NCBI GenBank assembly: GCA_004558975.1
Contig: SFZB01000005.1
Coordinates: 1 to 28,802 of the forward strand
Source of the DNA: a bacterium
GTDB taxonomy: Bacteria > Bacillota > Clostridia > Oscillospirales > CAG-272
Direction: 5' to 3'
DNA length: 28,802 nt
The notes under the pieces were generated by a model, which ran no database searches, was not told the DNA's origin, and was given only the letters and a program-made list of their open reading frames with translations. The translations under genes and the position numbers were made by a program. This document shows, one piece after another, positions 23,847-28,802 of the stretch (position 1 is its first letter; every line of letters starts with the position of its first letter).

Positions 23847-23872
23847 ACTGTGTCCTTTCCGTCGCCCGGCGA

Positions 23873-23909
23873 CAAAAACAAAAATACCCCGTGTCCAACC
23901 GACACAGGG
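23873..23909 (-). terminator. T-box terminator hairpin before valS
   Basis: On the minus strand ccctgtgtc pairs with gacacgggg (9 pairs, one G-U; plus 23901-23909 with 23887-23895), loop of 5, followed by tatttttgttttt. It competes with the antiterminator formed by the upstream T-box motif. Confidence 0.93.
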
Positions 23910-24140
23910 CGTCATCAACGCGGTACCACCTGTTTCACGCGCCGCGCGGCGCGCCTTGGGGGAGAGGTTCTACAGGACGGAGAGGCGCCCGAAAAACCGG
24001 GCGGCGCGCGGTCAAAGCCACGCTCTCGCGTCTTTCTTCCTCGGCTCGGGGGCGACCTTCACCCGCCGGGGCACCGACAGGCTCGCACCGACCGCCTGCT
24101 CTCTTGACCGCCCCGGGAGGTTACTCCTCCCCGTCATTGC
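23873..24140 (-). promoter_or_regulatory. T-box leader of valS (tRNA-Val sensing)
   Basis: Minus-strand leader with the hallmark ggtggtaccgcg (plus 23919-23930) just before the terminator. This motif pairs with the 3' end of uncharged tRNA to form the antiterminator. Stem I is closed by an 8-bp perfect helix (plus 24104-24111 with 24008-24015) and begins with the AGAGAGC-type motif. A GTG triplet next to the 3' closing arm (plus 24019-24021) is a possible valine specifier, and GTC triplets also occur in stem I; I could not settle which is used. Uncharged tRNA-Val should switch on valS. Confidence 0.94.
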
Positions 24141-24146
24141 CCCCCT

Positions 24147-24175
24147 ATTGTAATCGATTTCCGCCGGTTTGTCAA
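24147..24175 (-). promoter_or_regulatory. Promoter of the valS T-box transcript
   Basis: On the minus strand TTGACA (plus 24170-24175), 17-base spacer, TACAAT (plus 24147-24152). Transcription should begin near 24140. It is back to back with the acetyltransferase promoter. Confidence 0.88.
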
Positions 24176-24186
24176 GCCCCCGTCTC

Positions 24187-24215
24187 TTGCATTTGGGGCA
24201 TTTCTCGACTATAAT
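24187..24215 (+). promoter_or_regulatory. Promoter of the GNAT acetyltransferase gene
   Basis: TTGCAT (24187-24192), 17-base spacer, TATAAT (24210-24215), divergent from the valS promoter with the two -35 boxes 11 bases apart. Confidence 0.82.
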
Positions 24216-24280
24216 AGAGAAAACCACCATTCGGAAAGGCGCGTCATCGTTTTCTGTCAACCGATGACCGGGTGAGACTT

Positions 24281-24793
24281 ATGCAAGAGGGATCTTTGAC
24301 CATAGAGAGAGGTACGCCGGCGGATGCGGCGGAACTGATTGACTATTTACGGACGATCGGGGGCGAAACCGAAAATCTGTCGTTCGGCACCGACGATTTC
24401 CCGTTCACGGTGGAATCGGAGGCGGAATACCTCGAAAAGCAGGTGGATTCCCACGACCGGGTACTCTATGTCGCCCGTGTGGACGGCAGGATCGTAGGCG
24501 ACGCGAGCCTTTCCCGCGGCTGCCGACGCATGCGCCACCGCGGAGAGTTCGGTATCAGCGTCCTGCGTTCCATGTGGGGGAAAGGCATCGGCACGGCGCT
24601 TGCCGAAAAGGTGCTGACTTTCGCGAGGGAAAACGAGTTCGAGCAGGTGTTTCTCGAGGTTCGCAGTGACAACACCCGCGCCATTCACCTCTACGAAAAA
24701 CTCGGTTTTTCCAAGTTGTGTACCTACCCCGACTACTTAAAACAGCCCGACGGGCGGACGGTCGACTGCGACCTGATGTACCTCCCGCTCTGA
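24281..24793 (+). CDS. GNAT-family N-acetyltransferase
   Basis: Probable acetyl-CoA-dependent acetyltransferase of the RimI/RimJ-like GNAT superfamily; substrate unknown. The 170-residue protein shows the GNAT order: N-terminal strand TIERGTPADAAELIDYL, strand VLYVARVDGRIVGDASL, strand GEFGISVLRSMWG leading into the acetyl-CoA loop GKGIG (100-104), then strand VFLEVRSDNTRAIHLYEKLGF, the classic C-terminal signature. ATG 24281 is preferred; an in-frame GTG at 24272 is an alternative, and the ribosome binding site is weak for both. It is transcribed alone. The 205 bases after it hold the thiI promoter and no clear terminator. Confidence 0.88.
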   Translation: MQEGSLTIERGTPADAAELIDYLRTIGGETENLSFGTDDFPFTVESEAEYLEKQVDSHDRVLYVARVDGRIVGDASLSRGCRRMRHRGEFGISVLRSMWGKGIGTALAEKVLTFARENEFEQVFLEVRSDNTRAIHLYEKLGFSKLCTYPDYLKQPDGRTVDCDLMYLPL

Positions 24794-24940
24794 AAGGCGC
24801 ACCGGGGGTAAACCGCTCCGTCGCCACCGGCACCCGGAGACGTAACGAAGCCTGCCCCGGCGGCACGGCGGGCGCAAACGACGGCACGCACTCCGTTGAT
24901 GTCCCCCGCGCAAAAGCACACCACGGCGCTGTCCTTTTCC

Positions 24941-24969
24941 TTGAAAAGCGTCGCGGCGTGTGCTATACT
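24941..24969 (+). promoter_or_regulatory. Promoter of thiI
   Basis: TTGAAA (24941-24946), 17-base spacer, TATACT (24964-24969), 30 bases before the thiI start. Confidence 0.82.
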
Positions 24970-24998
24970 GATATGAAACCAACCGCGATGAGGTCACT

Positions 24999-26186
24999 AT
25001 GAAAGAAATCATTCTTTGCAAGTACGGAGAACTCGTGCTGAAAGGCGCGAACAAGTCCTCCTTCGAGAGCCGACTGACGAAAGAACTGCGCCGTCGCGCC
25101 TGGCACTACGGCGCTTTTGAAGTTCATCACGCGCAGTCCACCATTTATATCGAACCGCTGAACGACGAGGCGGATCTCGACGGTATGTACGAGAGCGCCC
25201 GCGACGTGTTCGGCATCGTCGGCGTCACGCGTGCCGCCGTCGCGGAGAAGAACATCGACGACATCTGCCGCGTCGCGCGCGACTACCTGCCGGAGAAACT
25301 CGCCGGCGCCCGCACGTTCCGCGTCGACGCCAAGCGCTCCGACAAAGCCTTCCCCCTGAACTCCCCCGAGATCGCCGCCCGCGTGGGCGGTGCCGTCCTC
25401 TCCGCCGCACATACTCTGAAGGTGGATCTCCATCACCCGGACGCCATGGTGCGGGTCGAGGTGCGCGAGAACGCCGCCTACCTCCACGCCGGGCAGGAAA
25501 AAGGCGCCGGCGGGCTGCCGCTCGGGTGCGCCGGGCGCGGGATGCTCCTGCTCTCCGGGGGGATCGATTCCCCGGTTGCCGGGTACATGATGGCAAAGCG
25601 CGGACTGGAACTGGAAGCCGTCCATTTTGAATCCTATCCCTACACCTCCGAGCGTGCGCGGGAAAAGGTCTTTACGCTCGCCGAGGAGCTCTGCCGTTTC
25701 ACCTCGAAGATCGACGTGCACGTCATGTCTCTGACCCATGTGCAGGAAGAACTCTCGCGCAAATGTGCCGAGGAGTACTTTACGCTCCTGCTCCGCCACT
25801 TTATGATGAAACTCGCCGAGCGGTGCGCCCGTGAGCGGAACGCCGGCGCCCTCATCACGGGGGAGAGCCTCGGGCAGGTCGCCTCGCAGACCATGGAAGC
25901 CATGGCAGTGACCGGGGCGGCAGTGACGATCCCCCTGTTCCGCCCGTGCATCGGTATGGACAAAGATGAGATTGTGACGGTCGCGCGGCGCATCGGGACA
26001 TTTGAGACATCGATCCTCCCCTATGAGGACTGCTGCACCGTGTTCACGCCGCGGCACCCCAAGACGCGCCCGGTGCTTGCCCAGGTACTGAAGGAACTGG
26101 AAAAGGTCGATGCCGAGGCGCTGCTCGAAGAAGCGTGGCAGAGCCGCTACACCGTCACCCGTAAACTCTACGACGATTATCGCTGA
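24999..26186 (+). CDS. thiI: tRNA 4-thiouridine synthase ThiI
   Basis: Adenylates U8 of tRNA for sulfur insertion (4-thiouridine), and in some species supports thiamine thiazole synthesis. The 395-residue protein has the N-terminal ferredoxin-like and THUMP domains (about 1-170) and a PP-loop ATPase domain with SGGIDSP (186-192). It has no C-terminal rhodanese domain, as in most Firmicutes, where a dedicated cysteine desulfurase supplies sulfur; none is encoded next to it here. The ending ESLGQVASQTMEAM and PYEDCCTVF segments are typical. It is followed after 11 bases by an HD-domain protein gene. Confidence 0.96.
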   Translation: MKEIILCKYGELVLKGANKSSFESRLTKELRRRAWHYGAFEVHHAQSTIYIEPLNDEADLDGMYESARDVFGIVGVTRAAVAEKNIDDICRVARDYLPEKLAGARTFRVDAKRSDKAFPLNSPEIAARVGGAVLSAAHTLKVDLHHPDAMVRVEVRENAAYLHAGQEKGAGGLPLGCAGRGMLLLSGGIDSPVAGYMMAKRGLELEAVHFESYPYTSERAREKVFTLAEELCRFTSKIDVHVMSLTHVQEELSRKCAEEYFTLLLRHFMMKLAERCARERNAGALITGESLGQVASQTMEAMAVTGAAVTIPLFRPCIGMDKDEIVTVARRIGTFETSILPYEDCCTVFTPRHPKTRPVLAQVLKELEKVDAEALLEEAWQSRYTVTRKLYDDYR

Positions 26187-26197
26187 AAGGAGTCTTT

Positions 26198-26794
26198 ATG
26201 ACCAACCGCGAAAAATTTCTTGACATTTATTCGACGTATATCAAGCGCGAGGGCGCGCAGGAACTGCTCGCGTGGCTGACCGGTACGAATTCCGACTTCT
26301 TCACCGCTCCCGCCTCGACCCGTTACCATTCCGCCTATGAGGGGGGACTGCTCGAGCACTCCATCAACGTCTATGAGTGTCTGCGCGATTACCTCGCGAG
26401 GAACAAGGTGCGCGACGAATTCGGGCTCTCCTATTCGGACGAAACCATCGCCATCGTCTCCCTGCTCCATGACCTGTGCAAGGTCAATGTTTACCGCGTC
26501 TCGACGCGCAACGTCAAGGATCCCGCCACCGGGCAGTGGAAACCCATGCCCTACTATGAATTTGACGATAACCTCCCCTACGGTCACGGGGAAAAATCCG
26601 TCTACGTCATTTCCGGCTTCATGCGTCTGACGCGTGAGGAGGCGTTCGCGATCCGCTACCACATGGGCTTCTCGAACGAGGACGACGCGCGCAACGTCGG
26701 CAAAGCCTTTGAGCTCTTTCCCTTGGCGCTTGCCCTCTCGATCGCCGACACCGAGGCGACCTATTTCGTTGAGGCGAGAAAAGAGCAGAAGTAA
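26198..26794 (+). CDS. HD-domain hydrolase-like protein
   Basis: A 198-residue protein of the HD superfamily, whose members are metal-dependent phosphohydrolases, often acting on nucleotides. The metal-ligand pattern can be read: H54 (in GGLLEHS), H91-D92 (LLHDLCK), H130 (YGHGEKSV), H155 (RYHMGF) and D184 (SIADTEA). The histidine at 130 and the region around it match a clade common in Clostridia and in phages of Firmicutes. AAAGGAG precedes the ATG. It lies 11 bases after thiI and is likely co-transcribed with it; a functional link is not known to me. Substrate unknown. Confidence 0.85.
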   Translation: MTNREKFLDIYSTYIKREGAQELLAWLTGTNSDFFTAPASTRYHSAYEGGLLEHSINVYECLRDYLARNKVRDEFGLSYSDETIAIVSLLHDLCKVNVYRVSTRNVKDPATGQWKPMPYYEFDDNLPYGHGEKSVYVISGFMRLTREEAFAIRYHMGFSNEDDARNVGKAFELFPLALALSIADTEATYFVEARKEQK

Positions 26795-26821
26795 CACACA
26801 GAACCAAAAAGCGCGGGAAAA

Positions 26822-26858
26822 GCGCCGTCCGCCCCACCGGACGCGGCGCGCCTCTTTC
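26822..26858 (+). terminator. Terminator after the HD-domain gene
   Basis: 10-bp stem with a 2-base bulge (26822-26831 with 26838-26849), 6-base loop, followed by a C/T-rich tract (cctctttctt). Confidence 0.65.
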
Positions 26859-26871
26859 TTCTGCATAACAA

Positions 26872-26910
26872 CGGAGCGGAGCCTGAAAAACAGGCTCCGC
26901 TCCGCGTTTT
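26872..26910 (+). terminator. Strong second terminator between convergent genes
   Basis: Perfect 14-bp stem (26872-26885 with 26891-26904), loop aaaaa, then cgttttatt. It lies between the thiI-HD unit and the convergent asparaginase gene. The minus side has only a short broken T-run, so it works best for plus-strand transcripts. Confidence 0.9.
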
Positions 26911-26943
26911 ATTAAATGTTTGATGAGTCCCGTCGGCGCACTG

Positions 26944-27936
26944 TCAGATGAGCAAATCGTTCCCGACCGGTGTCTCGAACACACGGTAAAATGCTTCGGC
27001 GCTGTCGGTGACGGTCAGCGCCCACATGGTCTTGGCAAGCACCGCCTCGGTCGTCATCTCGTATGCTTCAGGCAGACGGTATTTTTCCTTGATGCGGTAC
27101 CCGACGCGGTAGGTCTCCATGGCGCTCCCCTCGTGGGCGACCTGCGTCGCCACCACAATGCGCACCCCCTTTGCCTGCAGGCGGGCGATGCCCTTCTCAA
27201 AGGCGCCGTCGTCATAGTGCGGGATTCCGCCGACCCCGAAGCTCTCGAGAATGACGGCATGGCTGTGCGCCGCCGCATAGTCGAGGATCCCGGCATCGAT
27301 GCCGGGCGTCAGTTTGACGAGCAGGACGTCAGCGTCGAGGCGGTCGTAAAACCGCTCCTCCCCCGTGACGTCTCCCTTGATATAGTATTGCACCCGCCCG
27401 TCTCGCACAAGAGCCACGGTCGGATAGTCCACGCTGGAAAAAGCGTTGAAACTCCGCGTGCGTGTCTTGCGGGCACGCGTGCCGCAGATGACCTTGCCGT
27501 CAAAGAACACGCGTACCCCGCAGGCGTCCGGGTCACTTGCGTAGCGGAAGGCGCCGAGAAGATTGTCGCGCGCGTCGCTGTCGCGCTCGAAAATGGAGAT
27601 CTGCGAGCCCGTGAGCACAACCGGCTTGCGTGCGTTCTGCAAGAGATAGTAAAGACACGCGGCGGCATACGCCATGGTGTCGGTGCCGTGCGTGATGACA
27701 AAGCCGTCGTATGCGTCGTACACCTCCCGCACGCGCCGTGCGATCTGCACCCAGTGCTCGGGGCGCATATTGGTGCTGTCGAGGTTGCACACCTGCTCTG
27801 CCGTCACGTCGCAGACGTTGGCGATCTCCGGTACACACCCGAGTAGTTCCTCTGCCGTGAGTGCGGGCGTCAGCCCCTCCCCGAGATTCCGCGATGCAAT
27901 CGTCCCGCCCGTCGCCAAGAGCAATATTTTTTTCAC
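26944..27936 (-). CDS. ansA: L-asparaginase (type I-like)
   Basis: Hydrolyses L-asparagine to aspartate and ammonia. The 330-residue protein has both active-site threonine motifs, LLLATGGTIAS (T12) and ITHGTDTMAY (T85-D86), and the substrate-binding LDSTNM (S54). No signal peptide is seen, so it is probably cytoplasmic. The start is GTG 27936 (KKILLLATGG follows directly, and GGAAG lies 9 bases upstream). An in-frame ATG at 28005 would add 23 residues without family similarity and run through a strong hairpin. It has its own promoter about 200 bases upstream and a long hairpin-rich leader. Confidence 0.93.
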   Translation of the reverse strand: MKKILLLATGGTIASRNLGEGLTPALTAEELLGCVPEIANVCDVTAEQVCNLDSTNMRPEHWVQIARRVREVYDAYDGFVITHGTDTMAYAAACLYYLLQNARKPVVLTGSQISIFERDSDARDNLLGAFRYASDPDACGVRVFFDGKVICGTRARKTRTRSFNAFSSVDYPTVALVRDGRVQYYIKGDVTGEERFYDRLDADVLLVKLTPGIDAGILDYAAAHSHAVILESFGVGGIPHYDDGAFEKGIARLQAKGVRIVVATQVAHEGSAMETYRVGYRIKEKYRLPEAYEMTTEAVLAKTMWALTVTDSAEAFYRVFETPVGNDLLI

Positions 27937-27988
27937 TTTGCCACACTTCCGTCCGTTTCGTTTTGTCTCTGCCACCCCCCCGGCGCCG

Positions 27989-28024
27989 CCCTTTTCCCCG
28001 CGCATCGAAGCGGGGAAAGGGGCA
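27989..28024 (-). promoter_or_regulatory. Hairpin in the asparaginase leader
   Basis: Minus-strand ccctttccccgc pairs with gcggggaaaaggg around an 8-base loop. Further upstream in the same leader, tcccgc/gcggga and gccg/cggc stems can form (about 28030-28085). No T-box motif or other known riboswitch was recognised, and no T-run follows. Confidence 0.55.
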
Positions 28025-28136
28025 CTGATGCCGCTTTCGGCGGTTGCGCCCGTTTGAGGGTATCCCGCGCCGCCGCGGGAAATGGAGCCCGATGCCGACC
28101 ACTCGCCGGAGACCGGCTCCCCTCGTTTTCCCCATT

Positions 28137-28165
28137 AGTATAGCACGCCCGCGCCGCAAAAACAA
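28137..28165 (-). promoter_or_regulatory. Promoter of the asparaginase gene
   Basis: On the minus strand TTGTTT (plus 28160-28165), 17-base spacer, TATACT (plus 28137-28142), giving a 5' leader of roughly 195 bases. Confidence 0.7.
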
Positions 28166-28207
28166 CCACCGACGCAAAACACCTCGTTGGACCGATGTAA
28201 AACCCCA

Positions 28208-28235
28208 AGGAGGAGCCGCTTTTTCTGCTCCTCCT
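28208..28235. terminator. Orphan terminator-like hairpin
   Basis: Perfect 9-bp stem (28208-28216 with 28227-28235) with a 10-base T-rich loop, followed on the plus strand by cgttgtttc and on the minus strand by ttggggtttt. No gene on either side clearly ends here, so its transcript is unknown. Confidence 0.5.
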
Positions 28236-28323
28236 CGTTGTTTCGGACGATGCTTTTCTACCGTTGTTCACCCGTAATGTCAACAATTAAGTATCAAAAA
28301 TGACAAAAAAATCAAATAGGCTA

Positions 28324-28353
28324 TTTACATAACGGATTTTATTTTGCTTTAAT
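28324..28353 (+). promoter_or_regulatory. Possible promoter of the partial AroD-like gene
   Basis: TTTACA (28324-28329), 18-base spacer, TTTAAT (28348-28353), in AT-rich sequence where chance matches are more likely. AAGGTGAT at 28370-28377 is the ribosome binding site of the gene. Confidence 0.5.
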
Positions 28354-28385
28354 AAACATGAAATTCGTTTAAGGTGATAACGTAA

Positions 28386-28802
28386 ATGAAAAAAATATCC
28401 GAAATCAACGCTCCTGCATTGGCAGGCGTTATTAGGGAAAAAAGCGTTTCATCTGCCGTTGCGGCAATCAAAAACTGCCTATATGACGGCGCCGACATGA
28501 TAGATTTGCATATTTCCTGCCTTGAAAACGCAGACGAAAATGCACTGAAATCCATTATTCGCGCGTCAAAGCTGCCGGTACTTGCACTGAATTACAACAG
28601 AAACTATGATTGGTCGGATGGCGGTCTTACGGAAAACGAACGAATAGGCAGCCTTTTATGTGCCGTATCTGCCGGAGCCGCCGGCATTGATATGCAGGGA
28701 TATACGTTTGACGCGGCCTCAAGGGACGCATTTTTCGGCAGCGATCAATATAGTTTTACAAAAGGCAACCCGAAAGAAGTCGTTACCGATGACAGGGTCA
28801 TT
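28386..28802 (+). CDS. Partial gene: divergent type I 3-dehydroquinate dehydratase-like protein
   Basis: The first 139 codons of a gene cut by the window end. The layout follows the N-terminal half of type I dehydroquinase TIM barrels: a repeated-helix segment SSAVAAIKNCLYDGADMID, strand LPVLALNYNRNY, a Gly-Gly/Glu-Arg stretch (GGLTENERI) and AVSAGAAGIDMQ. At the position where the family has Glu-Leu-Arg this protein has D40-L41-H42, and the later Asp-x-Glu is Asp-Met-Gln (residues 102-104). It is therefore probably a non-canonical paralogue with another substrate, or inactive. Codons are AT-rich (AAA, ATA, ATT, TTA), unlike all neighbours, suggesting transfer from another genome. ATG follows AAGGTGAT by 8 bases. 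Confidence 0.6.
   Translation, partial: MKKISEINAPALAGVIREKSVSSAVAAIKNCLYDGADMIDLHISCLENADENALKSIIRASKLPVLALNYNRNYDWSDGGLTENERIGSLLCAVSAGAAGIDMQGYTFDAASRDAFFGSDQYSFTKGNPKEVVTDDRVI

Noticed and set aside
23847..23918. Longer N-terminus for valS
   Set aside because: It would translate through the T-box terminator; ATG 23846 has a good ribosome binding site and the conserved protein start.
26920..27846. 308-codon plus-strand frame after the HD-domain gene
   Set aside because: It is opposite the asparaginase gene, which has both threonine active-site motifs, and begins beside a terminator without a ribosome binding site.

Overview
The window looks like a chromosomal housekeeping segment of a GC-rich, low-GC-phylum (Firmicutes/Bacillota) member, most likely a Clostridia/Oscillospirales-type gut bacterium. 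This is inferred from the gene set (remA, yicC, nrdR, obg, T-box valS, an L10 leader, DUF6273- and DUF4358-like lipoproteins, thiI without a rhodanese domain), from near-consensus sigma-A promoters (TTGACA-17-TATAAT), and from AGGAGG-type ribosome binding sites. No rRNA, tRNA, CRISPR array, transposase or phage gene was seen.

Layout. Positions 17-326 hold a nested inverted-repeat element that forms the 3' end of rsmF (minus strand). A divergent promoter region follows, then a metal-resistance operon: CadC-type repressor, stand-alone HMA protein, Zn/Cd/Pb P-type ATPase. Next are a DUF6273-like lipoprotein gene and a der-obg pair closed by a terminator. From 9059 to 18099 runs a long tightly packed operon: nrdR-yicC-remA-rpoZ-priA-def-fmt-rsmB-rlmN-rsgA. 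It mixes nucleotide-metabolism control, RNA modification, replication restart, translation initiation (fmt/def) and ribosome maturation. Compared with the usual Firmicutes arrangement, gmk is absent between remA and rpoZ, and the phosphatase/kinase pair (stp/prkC) is absent between rlmN and rsgA.

After a repeat-rich gap comes rplJ-rplL, with a consensus promoter and an L10 autoregulatory leader but without rplK/rplA or rpoB/rpoC beside it. A region with two families of tandem repeats follows (15 bp x3 and 34 bp x4), then a small lipoprotein and a zinc-ribbon membrane protein. valS lies on the minus strand behind a complete T-box leader. Divergent from it is a GNAT acetyltransferase gene, followed by thiI and an HD-domain protein gene, then L-asparaginase on the minus strand with a long hairpin-rich leader.

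The last ~540 bases switch to AT-rich sequence and contain the start of a gene cut by the window end, related to type I 3-dehydroquinate dehydratase but apparently lacking its catalytic signature residues. The most interesting unexplained items are the 17-326 nested palindromic element fused to the end of rsmF, the AT-rich AroD-like gene, the interspersed palindromes at 18117-18334 and the 34-bp tandem array. None of them proves a new system from this sequence alone.
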